A stretch of DNA of 64,000 nt from Altericroceibacterium endophyticum (lineage in GTDB: Bacteria > Pseudomonadota > Alphaproteobacteria > Sphingomonadales > Sphingomonadaceae), in contig NZ_WTYT01000002.1 in NCBI RefSeq assembly GCF_009827595.1, positions 186,001-250,000 of the forward strand. Direction: 5' to 3'. Shown here one piece after another: positions 1-9,055 of this stretch. The position numbers and the translations under genes were made by a program. The notes beneath the pieces are model-generated. The model searched no databases. It was not told the DNA's origin and worked only from the letters and a program-made list of their open reading frames with translations. Position 1 is the stretch's first letter. The number at the start of each line of letters is the position of its first letter.

Positions 1-409
1 GCTTTATGCCAAGCTCGACGCCGATCTCGCCTCCGCGATGATGGGCATCAATGCTGTGAAAGGCGTGGAAATCGGCGATGGTTTCGGCGCGGCGCGGCTG
101 CGCGGAGAGGATAATGCCGATCCGATGCGCCCCGGCAAAGACGGGCCGGACTTTCTTGCCAATCATGCCGGCGGGATCGCGGGCGGCATTTCCACGGGCC
201 AGCCGCTGGTGGTGCGCGTGGCTTTCAAACCAACCAGCTCGATCCTGATTGCGCAGCCGACCGTCACCCGCAATGGCGAAGCGACCAAGCTTGCCACGAA
301 GGGACGGCATGATCCGTGTGTCGGCATCAGAGGCGTGCCCGTGGTGGAGGCAATGATGGCGCTGGTTCTGGCAGATCACAAGCTGCTGCACCGGGCGCAA
401 TGCGGCTGA
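1..409 (+). CDS. aroC: Chorismate synthase, C-terminal part (cut by the left edge)
   Basis: The last step of the shikimate pathway: an FMN-dependent elimination turns EPSP into chorismate, in the cytosol. Only about the last 135 residues are in the window; the reading frame is open from base 2. The family is recognised by GVEIGDGF, the GGISTGQP loop, KPTSSI, and the C-terminal [18 protein letters not shown] signature that forms part of the FMN and substrate site. The gene ends about 190 bases before ahpC and is not obviously co-transcribed with it. Identification is firm; the start lies outside. Confidence 0.96.
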   Translation, partial: LYAKLDADLASAMMGINAVKGVEIGDGFGAARLRGEDNADPMRPGKDGPDFLANHAGGIAGGISTGQPLVVRVAFKPTSSILIAQPTVTRNGEATKLATKGRHDPCVGIRGVPVVEAMMALVLADHKLLHRAQCG

Positions 410-483
410 ACACGGCTAAGCCCCTGATATTGGCGCATTGCAGCATTGCCTTCGCAGATGCAGCGCACTTATCGTGTATTTCG

Positions 484-525
484 ATCAAACTTAATTGATT
501 GATTTATCCAATCAAACTTATCGAT
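484..525. promoter_or_regulatory. Tandem interrupted dyads upstream of ahpC (candidate regulator site)
   Basis: The decamer ATCAAACTTA occurs twice as a direct repeat, at 484-493 and 511-520. Around it, ATCAA (484-488) faces TTGAT (495-499), and TTGATT (495-500) faces AATCAA (510-515). Interrupted dyads of this type are usual for LysR-type regulators such as OxyR, which commonly controls ahpCF. The 27-base repeat spacing does not fit the classical E. coli OxyR spacing, so the regulator is inferred, not shown. The site lies 80-120 bases before the ahpC start. Confidence 0.4.
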
Positions 526-602
526 ACTCCTCATTGGCAGGAACCCGATGGCCTGACTATCTGTTGGTCACACGAGTTCACAACCATAACGGAGACAAAC
601 AG

Positions 603-1169
603 ATGGGTATTATTGGAAGCACGATCAAACCGTTCAAAGCCACCGCATTTCAGGCGGGCAAGGACTTCTTCGACGTCACGGACGAAGACGTAAAAGGCAA
701 TTGGGCGGTATTCTTCTTCTATCCGGCCGACTTCACATTCGTCTGCCCGACCGAACTGGAAGATCTGGCTGAACAGTACGACGCGCTGAAGGGGATGGGC
801 GTCGAAGTGTACTCCGTCTCCACCGACACGCATTTCAGCCATAAAGCATGGCACGACACGTCAGAAAAGATCTCCAAGATCAGCTTCCCGATGCTGGGTG
901 ACCAGCTGCACACGATCTCCAACAATTTCGGTGTGCTGCGCGAAGAAATGGGTCTTGCCGATCGTGCGACCTTCCTGGTCGATCCCGATGGCGTGATCCA
1001 GGTCATGGAAATCACCTGCGAAGGTGTTGGCCGTAATGCCAAGGAACTGGTCCGCAAGATCAAGGCAGCCCAGTATGTCCGCGAGAATCCCGGCCAGGTT
1101 TGCCCGGCCAAGTGGGAAGAAGGCAGCGACACGCTGGCTCCTTCGCTTGACCTCGTCGGCAAGATCTAA
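603..1169 (+). CDS. ahpC: Alkyl hydroperoxide reductase subunit C (2-Cys peroxiredoxin)
   Basis: Cytosolic peroxidase that reduces hydrogen peroxide and organic hydroperoxides and is recharged by AhpF. The 188-residue protein has the usual AhpC length. The peroxidatic cysteine is C48 in FTFVCPTE and the resolving cysteine is C167 in GQVCPAKW, so it is a typical 2-Cys enzyme of the AhpC/Prx1 group. The ATG at 603 is chosen because it matches the family N terminus ([11 protein letters not shown]) and has GGAG about 8 bases upstream; an open frame further upstream is not needed. ahpF follows after 94 bases. Confidence 0.98.
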   Translation: MGIIGSTIKPFKATAFQAGKDFFDVTDEDVKGNWAVFFFYPADFTFVCPTELEDLAEQYDALKGMGVEVYSVSTDTHFSHKAWHDTSEKISKISFPMLGDQLHTISNNFGVLREEMGLADRATFLVDPDGVIQVMEITCEGVGRNAKELVRKIKAAQYVRENPGQVCPAKWEEGSDTLAPSLDLVGKI

Positions 1170-1200
1170 GCCCCGTTCACCACTTATGTGGTCGCAGGAA

Positions 1201-1235
1201 ACGGCTCGGGGCGTTCACGCGCTCCGGGCCGTTTT
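1201..1235 (+). terminator. Hairpin between ahpC and ahpF (partial terminator/attenuator)
   Basis: A 13-base left arm (1201-1213) pairs throughout with 1220-1232 if two G-U pairs are allowed, with a six-base loop and TTTTC after the stem. In an operon where the peroxiredoxin is needed in excess of its reductase, such a structure could let only part of transcription continue into ahpF. The stem is seen; the attenuating role is inferred. Confidence 0.6.
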
Positions 1236-1263
1236 CACAAGCAGACTTAAGAAGGAATAGAAT

Positions 1264-2874
1264 ATGCTCGACGCCAATATGAAGGAACAGCTCAAGCAAT
1301 ATCTCGGCAATCTGCGCGAGCCGATAGAGCTCGTGGCCTCTCTTGGCGACGATGCAAAATCCGGTGAAACGCGCGAATTGCTGGAAGAAATTGCCGAGCT
1401 TAATGACAAGGTCAGCGCCTCTTTCGATGGCAATGATGCACGCAAGCCCAGCTTTGAAATCCGCCGCGCATCCGATCACGATGCATCTGTGCGCTTTGCT
1501 GGCCTGCCACTGGGTCACGAATTCACCTCTCTGGTGCTCGCACTCCTGTGGGCTGGCGGCCACCCGCCCAAAGTATCGGATGAAGTGCTATCTCAGGTCC
1601 GCGCGCTGGAGGGCGATTTCGCATTCGAGATGTACTTCTCGCTCTCCTGCCAGAACTGCCCTGACGTGGTGCAGGCGCTTACCCTGCTGGCGCTCAACAA
1701 TAAGGGCGTTAAGGCCACGCTGATCGAAGGCGGCGCGTTTCAGGCCGAAGTGGAACAGCGCAAGGTCATGGCCGTGCCTGCCGTTTACATGAATGGTGAA
1801 AGCTTCGCCAATGGCCGCATGAATGTGGAGGAAATCCTCGCCAAGCTCGACAGCAACGCTGGCGCGCGTGCAGCCGAGAAGCTGAATGCCAAGAAGCCGG
1901 TGGAAGTGCTGGTGGTCGGCGGCGGCCCTGCCGGGGCTTCAGCCGCGATCTACACCGCGCGTAAAGGCTTCTCTACCAGCATCGCGGCAGAGCGCATGGG
2001 CGGTCAGGTGATGGATACGATGGGGATCGAGAATTTCATCTCCGTTCCCTATACCGAAGGGCCAAAACTGGCCGCCGCACTGGAACGTCACATCGCGGAG
2101 TATGATATCGACGTGATCAATCTCCAGCGAGCCGAACGGCTGATTAAGGCCAGCGAGACCGGCGGCTATCATGAAGTGGTCTTTGAAAATGGCGGCACGC
2201 TGAAGGCGCGCAGCCTAATCCTGACGACAGGTGCCCGCTGGCGTCAGCTCGGCGTGCCAGGGGAAAGCGAATATGCGGCCAAGGGCGTGGCTTATTGCCC
2301 GCATTGCGACGGTCCACTGTATAAGGGCAAACGCGTTGCCGTGATCGGCGGCGGCAATTCCGGTGTCGAAGCCGCAATCGACCTCGCCAATATCGTCAAA
2401 CATGTCACGCTGGTGGAATTTGCCGATACACTGCGGGCCGACGAAGTGCTGCAGAAGAAACTGCGCAGCATGAAGAATGTCGATATTCTCACCTCCGCCG
2501 CGACGACCGAAATTACCGGCGATGGCGAGAAGGTGAATGGGCTGCGCTATAAAAACCGCGAGACTGATGAGGAACAAACCGTCGAGCTGGAGGGTGTATT
2601 CGTCCAGATCGGCCTGGTTCCGAATACGGAATGGCTGCGCGATTCCGGGCTCAACCTGACCAAATTCGGTGAGATTGAAATCGACCACAAGGCCGCAACT
2701 AATATCCCCGGCATCTTCGCGGCAGGTGATTGCACGACGGTTCCGTATAAGCAGATCGTGATCGCGATGGGCGAAGGATCGAAAGCCGGCCTGTCAGCCT
2801 TCGACTTCCTGATCCGCAATGAAGCGCCGGAAGAGATAGCGCAAAGCGCGCAAAAGAAAGCCGAGCTTGCCTGA
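1264..2874 (+). CDS. ahpF: Alkyl hydroperoxide reductase subunit F
   Basis: NADH-dependent flavoprotein that reduces AhpC disulfides. The domain order is complete in 536 residues: an N-terminal tandem thioredoxin-like fold with the redox pair C129-x2-C132 (SCQNC), an FAD-binding motif [10 protein letters not shown] near 218-228, the catalytic pair C345-x2-C348 (AYCPHC), an NADH-binding [10 protein letters not shown] near 362-371, and the closing FAD segment [15 protein letters not shown]. The start has AAGGA upstream. It forms an operon with ahpC, separated by a hairpin. Function is assigned with high certainty. Confidence 0.98.
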   Translation: MLDANMKEQLKQYLGNLREPIELVASLGDDAKSGETRELLEEIAELNDKVSASFDGNDARKPSFEIRRASDHDASVRFAGLPLGHEFTSLVLALLWAGGHPPKVSDEVLSQVRALEGDFAFEMYFSLSCQNCPDVVQALTLLALNNKGVKATLIEGGAFQAEVEQRKVMAVPAVYMNGESFANGRMNVEEILAKLDSNAGARAAEKLNAKKPVEVLVVGGGPAGASAAIYTARKGFSTSIAAERMGGQVMDTMGIENFISVPYTEGPKLAAALERHIAEYDIDVINLQRAERLIKASETGGYHEVVFENGGTLKARSLILTTGARWRQLGVPGESEYAAKGVAYCPHCDGPLYKGKRVAVIGGGNSGVEAAIDLANIVKHVTLVEFADTLRADEVLQKKLRSMKNVDILTSAATTEITGDGEKVNGLRYKNRETDEEQTVELEGVFVQIGLVPNTEWLRDSGLNLTKFGEIEIDHKAATNIPGIFAAGDCTTVPYKQIVIAMGEGSKAGLSAFDFLIRNEAPEEIAQSAQKKAELA

Positions 2875-2900
2875 ATTGTCTAAACAATACCGATAGAAAG

Positions 2901-2927
2901 AGGCGGCCCCGACGGGTCGCCTTTTTT
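2901..2927 (+). terminator. Rho-independent terminator after ahpF
   Basis: A nine-pair stem (2901-2909 with 2914-2922, one G-U pair), a CGAC loop and a run of Ts ending at 2927. It lies 26 bases past the ahpF stop and before the convergent Smr gene, so it closes the ahpCF operon. Confidence 0.85.
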
Positions 2928-2939
2928 GTGGTCTTCGCG

Positions 2940-3521
2940 TTATCGCTGGCGCCGCAGGATGATATATAAGGCACCTGCCCCGCCATGGCGGGGATGCGCC
3001 TTGCGAATGGCGGCAATGTCCCCGGCATGCGATCCAACTGCCAGCCAGTCGAGGATCTTCGCCCGAATGGCTCCGCGCCGTTCCCCGCGATCGGCGGCCT
3101 CTGCACTGCGCGGCTTACCCGTAACCACCAGCACCACGCGCGCGCCCATCGCCCGGGCTTGCGCCAGCCCGCCCTGCAATCTTTGATAGGCCCCATCCAG
3201 CGTGTGACCATGCAGATCCAGCGTGAAGTCAGGTTGTACGCCAGCACGCGTGAGCTTGCGCTCCCACGATGAATCCAGCCCATGTGACAATGGCAGTGAG
3301 GAAGCAGAAGGAAGCGGCGCAGGTGCAGGCCGGGCTGCTGCGCGTTTGGCCTTGTGCTGTTTGGGCGGCAGTTTGGGATTTAGCGACATGGCCGGCTGGG
3401 GCGGCTCATGCCGTTCGGCAGCAATCCGCTTTTCCAGGCGCCGATGGATGGGCTCAACCGTTGCGGTTACGCGGCTCCACAAAATTGCCTCTTCATCGCT
3501 TAGACCGCGCGGCGGCTTCAT
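2940..3521 (-). CDS. Smr (small MutS-related) domain protein
   Basis: A 193-residue protein with a basic, low-complexity N-terminal half (about 1-95) and a C-terminal Smr domain. The domain shows the LDLHGHTLDGA motif near residue 103 and the VVTGKPR segment that stands for the family HGKG motif, followed by the terminal LYIILRRQR strand. Smr domains bind or nick nucleic acids, and stand-alone copies have been linked to rescue of collided ribosomes in other bacteria; the role here is not known. Its start overlaps the mltA stop by four bases (ATGA), so the two are probably translationally coupled. Confidence 0.9.
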   Translation of the reverse strand: MKPPRGLSDEEAILWSRVTATVEPIHRRLEKRIAAERHEPPQPAMSLNPKLPPKQHKAKRAAARPAPAPLPSASSLPLSHGLDSSWERKLTRAGVQPDFTLDLHGHTLDGAYQRLQGGLAQARAMGARVVLVVTGKPRSAEAADRGERRGAIRAKILDWLAVGSHAGDIAAIRKAHPRHGGAGALYIILRRQR

Positions 3522-4708
3522 TTCACGCGCAGACGCGTCAGCGTACCCTTTGGCAGCAGCAGCACAGCCTGACCATTCGCGCTCATGCCGCCAGCAGTCT
3601 CTCGCGCATAATCACCAGCGCCCCAGAATGTATCGAACCGGTTCGGACCTTTGATCGCCCCGCCCGTATCCTGCGCAATCCACAGGCCATTGGCTTCCTG
3701 CCGATCTGTCGCCAAAAACACCGGCGCGCCCAGCGGCACAAAAGCAGGATCAGCCGCGACCGAGCTCTTGGGACGAACCGGCACATTCAACGCGCCAAGC
3801 GGCCCACTGCCGGTCAGTTCGCGAAAGAACACCCAGCTGGCATTCTTGCGCATCAATTCGGTACCTTCGCGGGGATGTTCATGAATATAGCGCATGATCC
3901 CCTGCATTGACGCAGGATATTGGCCCGGTCCATCGCCGAACAAATCCTGCTCGCGCATCAGCGCACCGATGCTGGTATAGGGACGGCCATTCTGCCCGGC
4001 ATAGCCGATTCGGATGACCTCACCATCGGGGGTTCGTATCCGACCCGATCCCTGTATTTGCAGGAAGAACAATTCGACCGGATCCGCTGCCCAGGCAATC
4101 GCCAATCCGCGATCTTCCAGCGCACCCTGCTCTATCTCAGCCCTGCTGTAATAGGGGACAACATTGCCAGCTTCATCAATCCGGCCAAGAGGCGGACGGC
4201 CCAGACGTTGCGCCAGCGGCGTATCCTTGGGCCAGCGGCGCACGAGATCGTCGGGCAGCGCATAGACAGGCGCATCATAACCAACGCGGCGCTTACGCGA
4301 TCCGGCAATTTCCGGCTCATAATAGCCCGTGGCATAGGCCCGGCCATCACCGATCACGGCCGTTTCGAAATAGGTTGCGAAGAACGTCTTGGCGTCGTCC
4401 GCTGGCCAGCGTTTCGCCGCAGTGCATGATACGGACCAGTTGGAAGCACGGGTAAGCCCGCTACTATCCTTGCGCCGGAGCAAGGCCGGGCAGCTTTCGC
4501 GGTAAGATATCAGGGCCGCGCCAGCATCCTGATCGGTCAGTTTCAGCCGCCCCATTCCGGGACCTGCTGAAACGCCAGCGAGCAATGCAGTCGGTGGCGC
4601 CGTTCTTTCCGGTGCGGGACCGGAGGGGGGCTTAAGACCACCGACGCATGCGGCGGTGATTAACGAAGCTGCCAGAACTGACAGCCGTTTAAGCCCCTTG
4701 CCCCCCAT
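3518..4708 (-). CDS. mltA: Membrane-bound lytic murein transglycosylase A (lipoprotein)
   Basis: Cleaves the MurNAc-GlcNAc bond of peptidoglycan with formation of 1,6-anhydroMurNAc. The 396-residue protein begins with a lipoprotein signal ending in LITAAC, with C21 as the lipidated residue, which points to the periplasmic face of the outer membrane. The MltA core and the C-terminal 3D domain are visible, the latter with AQDTGGAIKGPNRFDTFWGAG, named for its three conserved aspartates. It lies between the Tim44-like gene (8-base gap) and Smr (4-base overlap), an order common in related alphaproteobacteria. Confidence 0.95.
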   Translation of the reverse strand: MGGKGLKRLSVLAASLITAACVGGLKPPSGPAPERTAPPTALLAGVSAGPGMGRLKLTDQDAGAALISYRESCPALLRRKDSSGLTRASNWSVSCTAAKRWPADDAKTFFATYFETAVIGDGRAYATGYYEPEIAGSRKRRVGYDAPVYALPDDLVRRWPKDTPLAQRLGRPPLGRIDEAGNVVPYYSRAEIEQGALEDRGLAIAWAADPVELFFLQIQGSGRIRTPDGEVIRIGYAGQNGRPYTSIGALMREQDLFGDGPGQYPASMQGIMRYIHEHPREGTELMRKNASWVFFRELTGSGPLGALNVPVRPKSSVAADPAFVPLGAPVFLATDRQEANGLWIAQDTGGAIKGPNRFDTFWGAGDYARETAGGMSANGQAVLLLPKGTLTRLRVK

Positions 4709-4716
4709 GAAAAGGC

Positions 4717-5379
4717 TTACCCTTCGTCGGTTTCGTCAAGCAGCCAGTCTGGATCGGATGATTTCACATCGCGGCTGAACGTCCAGATATCGCGCGTCTC
4801 AATCGCATCGTCGAGCGAGCCTGCGATCATATTGCCGTCCTTGTCGCGCGTGACCGCAGCGATATCGGCCTGAAACAATATGGCCAGGCGCGCCATGCGG
4901 CCATCGAGCTCGGCGGAACGGACCTGAACTTCCTCAATCCGCACCAGCCGGTTTTCCAGTGTTTCGCCAGCTTGCTCGCGGGCATCGATTGCGGATGCGA
5001 AACTGTCGTAAACATCGTCGTCGCACAATTGACGCAGCGCCTGTTTGTCACCGCGCCAGAATGATTCGAGGATCATCCCATAAGCAGCCTTCGCGCCTTC
5101 GAGGAAATTGACGATGTCGAAATTACGGTCCGCAGAGGAAATCTGCGACAGGCCCTGTTCGATGGCAGGCGGGAAAGCACCGAGTTCGCGCTGAGGACGC
5201 TGGGCGGTTTCTTCCTTGCCGGAATCGGCGGAACGACGCGCATTCTTGGCTGCACCGGGCATTTCGAAGCGCGTCGGCACCGACTCTTCTTCATGCTCTG
5301 CACGTCGGCCAAGCACCGAATAGAGGCGTAAGCCCAGAAACGCTGCGATCATAGCGAGAATGACAATTTCGACGATCAC
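4717..5379 (-). CDS. Tim44/TimA-like domain adaptor protein
   Basis: A 220-residue protein with one N-terminal membrane helix (VEIVILAMIAAFLGLRLYSVLG), a charged linker rich in R, E and K, and a C-terminal Tim44-like domain from about residue 80 (FLEGAKAAYGMILESFWRGD). Mitochondrial Tim44 tethers Hsp70 to the import channel; bacterial TimA proteins are inner-membrane proteins of unclear partner. I prefer the GTG at 5379 because GGGAAG lies five bases upstream and the protein then starts at the helix, as in relatives; a TTG at 5442 would add 21 residues. It heads the mltA-smr operon. Confidence 0.88.
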   Translation of the reverse strand: MIVEIVILAMIAAFLGLRLYSVLGRRAEHEEESVPTRFEMPGAAKNARRSADSGKEETAQRPQRELGAFPPAIEQGLSQISSADRNFDIVNFLEGAKAAYGMILESFWRGDKQALRQLCDDDVYDSFASAIDAREQAGETLENRLVRIEEVQVRSAELDGRMARLAILFQADIAAVTRDKDGNMIAGSLDDAIETRDIWTFSRDVKSSDPDWLLDETDEG

Positions 5380-5703
5380 GTGACTTCCCGAATTTCCTTG
5401 CGGCACTGCTAAAGCCGTCTGCGCGATTTTGCCGAGGAGCAAAAGTCGCTTGATGAATGTCTAATCCTGCCTGAAATAAGCGGGAATTACAAATCGACAA
5501 CGCCTGACCAGCAGATTCGAGCCCGCTTTTTCATTTACCGGTGCCACAAATCCGTCGGAGCGCCATGAATGAGCGGTATTAAAAATCCGATTATCCTGAC
5601 TTTAGGCACGATCACCGCCTCTCGCCCCGTTGCGGGGGGCAAGTCTCGGTGCTAGTCGCGCAACCAAGCACATCCTTTTAAACACCAGTTGAAAGAGTTC
5701 ACC
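5380..5703. promoter_or_regulatory. Divergent promoter region between the Tim44-like gene and secB
   Basis: 324 bases without a supported gene. It must hold the start signals of both flanking genes. I see no convincing -35/-10 pair. The only structure noted is a short GC-rich hairpin (GCCCC 5624-5628 with GGGGC 5636-5640) in the secB leader. Confidence 0.5.
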
Positions 5704-6219
5704 ATGGCCGATGAAGGCGACGTTCTTACCAATCTCAGCAATGGCGCCCCCAACGGTGCAGATAATCAGCCGGTCGCCGGCCTTATCTCGCAATATGTGA
5801 AGGACCTTTCGGTCGAAAATCCGAAAGCACCCGAAAGCTTCCAATGGCAGGAACAGCCTGAACTGGACGTGCAGTTCAACATTGCCGCGAAGCAGGTGAA
5901 TGAAGAAGTTCACGAGATCGAACTGAAGATTTCAGTGAATGCCAAATGTGCATCCGGCACAGCCTATATCGTCGAAGTCAGCTATTGCGGTCTGGTCGGC
6001 ATGCGCAACATGCCGGATGAACAGAAGCACGCCTTCACCTATGCCGAAGCACCGCGCCTGCTGTTCCCCTTCGCGCGCCGCGTCATTTCAGACGCAGTTC
6101 GCGATGCTGGTTTCCAGCCGCTGATGCTCGACCCGATCGATTTCAACGGCATATATCTGCAGCAGCTGCAGAGCCGCCGGCAACAGGAAGAAGGCGGCGC
6201 CCCCGCCGGACAAGCCTGA
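5704..6219 (+). CDS. secB: Protein-export chaperone SecB
   Basis: Cytosolic tetrameric chaperone that keeps preproteins unfolded and hands them to SecA. The 171-residue protein matches SecB across its length: YVKDLSVENPKAPESF near the N terminus, INVNA-type strand (KISVNAKC), and the conserved LLFPFARRVISDAVRDAGFQPLMLDPIDF block. The ATG at 5704 gives the family N terminus; an in-frame TTG five codons earlier is less likely. The N-terminal 25 residues and the QQEEGG tail are low-complexity. murJ follows after 28 bases. Confidence 0.97.
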   Translation: MADEGDVLTNLSNGAPNGADNQPVAGLISQYVKDLSVENPKAPESFQWQEQPELDVQFNIAAKQVNEEVHEIELKISVNAKCASGTAYIVEVSYCGLVGMRNMPDEQKHAFTYAEAPRLLFPFARRVISDAVRDAGFQPLMLDPIDFNGIYLQQLQSRRQQEEGGAPAGQA

Positions 6220-6247
6220 CGCGCACGCTATTTGAGAGGTTCGGCGC

Positions 6248-7840
6248 ATGAGCCTCATCCGCAATGTCGGCACGATTGGCGGCCTGACAGCTTTCAGCCG
6301 CGTGTTCGGCTTTGCCCGCGATATGTTGCTGGCCCGCATCCTTGGTGCGGGCCTCGCAGCCGATGCGTTTCAGCTCGCCTTTATCCTGCCTAACACCTTC
6401 CGGCGGCTATTCGCCGAGGGCGCCTTTTCGGTCGCCTTCGTGCCAATGTATACACGGCGCCTGAGCAGCGAAGAGGGTGAAGCCGGGGCGGAGAAATTCG
6501 CCAATGATGTGCTGGCCGTTTTCATCTGGGTCCTGCTCGGCTTCTCCGCGATTGCCATGCTCGCCATGCCCGGCATCGTCTGGCTGCTCGCCAGCGACTT
6601 CAAGGAAATTCCCGGCAAGTTCGAGCTGGCGGTCACGCTGTCCCGGATTACCTTTCCCTATCTGATGCTGGTCAGCCTGGTGGCGATGTTGTCAGGCGTG
6701 CTCAATGCCCGCTCCCGCTTCGCGCCCGGTGCCTTTGTCCCCGTACTGCTGAATATCGTGCTGATCAGCGGGATCGGCATCGGCTATGTGCTGCAGCAAC
6801 GCGGCGGCGGCACTGTGTCTGTCGCATATGCGCTAGCAGTCGCGGTCAGCATGGCTGGCGCAGCGCAATTGCTTTACATGGTGTGGGCTACACGCAGAGC
6901 CGGGGTGAAACTCAAAATCTCGCTTCCGCGCATCACGCCCGAGGTGAAACGCCTCGCAATGCTGATCCTGCCAGCTACATTCGGCGCCGGTGTTTATCAG
7001 GTAAGCCAGTTCGTCGACACGTTCTTTGCCACGTCCTTGCCGCAGGGTTCGCTCACATTGCTGAAACTCGCGGACCGGCTCAACCAGATGCCGCTCGGCA
7101 TTGTCGGCATTGCACTGGGCACGGCGATCCTGCCAATGCTGGCGCGCCATATCCAGACCGGCGATAATAACGAGGCGCAGCGCCTGCAAAGCAATGCCGT
7201 GGAAATCGGCCTGCTGCTGACACTTCCTGCTGCTGCCGCTCTTGCCGTGTGTGCTCCAGCCTTTGTCAGTGCATTTTTCGTCGGTGGTAAAATGACGGCG
7301 AATGACGGCGCGGTGATGGCACAGATCGTGGTTGCACTGGTCGCCGGATTGCCTTCCTACGTATTGGTGAAAGTGTTCCAGCCAGCTTTTTTCAGCCGTG
7401 AAGATACCCGCACGCCCGTGTGGATCGCAGCGGGCACGCTGACGGTGAATATCGCGGTCAATTTCTATGTTGTCCCGCGTTATGGCATCGTCGGGCTGGC
7501 CGCCGCAACGGCCGGCACCTCCACGCTGAATGTGGCGCTGCTATACGGCCTGCTGCATAAACGCGGCTGGTATTTTATCAGTGCTCGTCTGATGGCCAAA
7601 GTGGGGCGGCAGATTGTCGCGACGCTGGCCATGGCAGGCGTGCTGACGGTGCTGCTGCCGACAATGGCGACCCGCTATTCGGGCAATGTGATCGAACGGA
7701 TCTGGTCGCTGGGCGTGCTGGTGGCAGCTGGCATGGTGGTGTTTTTCGTCGTCGCCTATCTGACCGGCGCTCTCGACAAGGACCTTCTTGGGCAGCTACG
7801 GCGCAAACGGGCGGCCAAACCAGCCGATCCCTCAAATTAA
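6248..7840 (+). CDS. murJ: Lipid II flippase MurJ
   Basis: Polytopic inner-membrane protein of the MOP superfamily that moves lipid II across the membrane for peptidoglycan synthesis. At 530 residues and about 14 hydrophobic segments it has the family size. The N-terminal signature TAFSRVFGFARDMLLARILG and the segment LPNTFRRLFAEGAFSVAFVP are typical. GAGAGG lies upstream of the ATG. It is followed by trpS after 23 bases, so secB-murJ-trpS probably forms one transcription unit. Confidence 0.97.
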   Translation: MSLIRNVGTIGGLTAFSRVFGFARDMLLARILGAGLAADAFQLAFILPNTFRRLFAEGAFSVAFVPMYTRRLSSEEGEAGAEKFANDVLAVFIWVLLGFSAIAMLAMPGIVWLLASDFKEIPGKFELAVTLSRITFPYLMLVSLVAMLSGVLNARSRFAPGAFVPVLLNIVLISGIGIGYVLQQRGGGTVSVAYALAVAVSMAGAAQLLYMVWATRRAGVKLKISLPRITPEVKRLAMLILPATFGAGVYQVSQFVDTFFATSLPQGSLTLLKLADRLNQMPLGIVGIALGTAILPMLARHIQTGDNNEAQRLQSNAVEIGLLLTLPAAAALAVCAPAFVSAFFVGGKMTANDGAVMAQIVVALVAGLPSYVLVKVFQPAFFSREDTRTPVWIAAGTLTVNIAVNFYVVPRYGIVGLAAATAGTSTLNVALLYGLLHKRGWYFISARLMAKVGRQIVATLAMAGVLTVLLPTMATRYSGNVIERIWSLGVLVAAGMVVFFVVAYLTGALDKDLLGQLRRKRAAKPADPSN

Positions 7841-7863
7841 TGAACAGAATAAGGTAAACCACG

Positions 7864-8883
7864 ATGCGTATCGTTTCCGGTATCCAGCCCACAGGCTCGC
7901 TCCATCTCGGCAATTATCTCGGGGCGATCCGCAATTGGGTGCGGATGCAGGACGACATGGATGCAGACAGTGACTGCCTGTTCTTCCTGGCTGACCTTCA
8001 TGCGATTTCCATGCCGCATGATCCGCAAACACTGCATACCGGCACGCTGGAAATGGTCGCCGCACTCACCGCATGCGGGATCGACCCTGATCGCTCCATC
8101 CTGTTCAATCAGGCGCAGGTCTCGGCGCATTGCGAACTGCAATGGTTGCTCAACGGCACGGCGCGAATGGGCTGGCTCAACCGCATGACGCAATTCAAGG
8201 ACAAGGCGGGCAAGCATCGCGAAGGGGCCAGCGCGGCACTCTTCACCTACCCCGTACTGCAGGCCGCCGATGTTCTGCTGTATCAGGCAACCCACGTGCC
8301 CGTCGGGGAGGATCAGAAGCAGCATCTCGAACTCGCCCGCGATATTGCGACCAAGTTCAATTTCGACTTCGCCAGTGAGGACAAGCCGGTTTTCACCCTG
8401 CCCGAACCGATCACACCGCCTGAAGCGGCCCGGATCATGAGCCTGCGCGACGGCACCAAGAAGATGAGCAAATCCGACCCGTCCGATATGAGCCGGATCA
8501 ACCTGTCCGATGATCGCGATACAATTGCCAAGAAGGTGAAAAAGGCGAAAACCGATCCCGAACCCTTGCCCTCCGATCTGGCGGGTCTGGAGGATCGCCC
8601 CGAAGCGCTTAATCTGGTGACGATTTACGGCGCGCTGGCCGACTGTTCTGCAGAGGATGTGCTGGCCCAATATGGCGGGCAGGGTTTTGGCAGTTTCAAA
8701 CCCGCTCTGGCGGAAGTCATGGTGGAATCGCTTGGCCCGATTGTGGAGCGCTTCGTCGAATTGAAAGAGGACCGCGAATCGCTTGATGCTATTCTGGCGA
8801 GGGGCGCGTTGAAAGCACGCGAGATTGCCCGTCCGACTCTGGACAAAGCCTATTCGGCTCTCGGCCTCGTCCGCGGCCACTAA
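7864..8883 (+). CDS. trpS: Tryptophanyl-tRNA synthetase
   Basis: Class I aminoacyl-tRNA synthetase that charges tRNA-Trp. The 339-residue protein shows the HIGH-equivalent motif in [11 protein letters not shown] near residues 11-21, the [15 protein letters not shown] substrate segment, and KMSKSDPSD near residue 200. Length and motif spacing match bacterial TrpRS. It is the last gene of the secB-murJ-trpS run. Confidence 0.98.
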   Translation: MRIVSGIQPTGSLHLGNYLGAIRNWVRMQDDMDADSDCLFFLADLHAISMPHDPQTLHTGTLEMVAALTACGIDPDRSILFNQAQVSAHCELQWLLNGTARMGWLNRMTQFKDKAGKHREGASAALFTYPVLQAADVLLYQATHVPVGEDQKQHLELARDIATKFNFDFASEDKPVFTLPEPITPPEAARIMSLRDGTKKMSKSDPSDMSRINLSDDRDTIAKKVKKAKTDPEPLPSDLAGLEDRPEALNLVTIYGALADCSAEDVLAQYGGQGFGSFKPALAEVMVESLGPIVERFVELKEDRESLDAILARGALKAREIARPTLDKAYSALGLVRGH

Positions 8884-9055
8884 GGGGGATTGCATCAAGC
8901 TACTAATATTGCATCATTTTTTCTGATGGCGTGTTCAAGCCGGGTTCAGGCCATCGCCTGTACACACCATCTTATCGATGCCAGCTTGTGGGCAATTCGG
9001 CTTGGCAAGCTCCTCCGCGCATGGACTGGCGCGTGAAGTATGGAGAGATTGGGTC

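Noticed and set aside
8889-8930. Direct repeat ATTGCATCA and a small stem after trpS
   Set aside because: Short, AT-rich and with a weak stem; not enough to call a terminator or an element.
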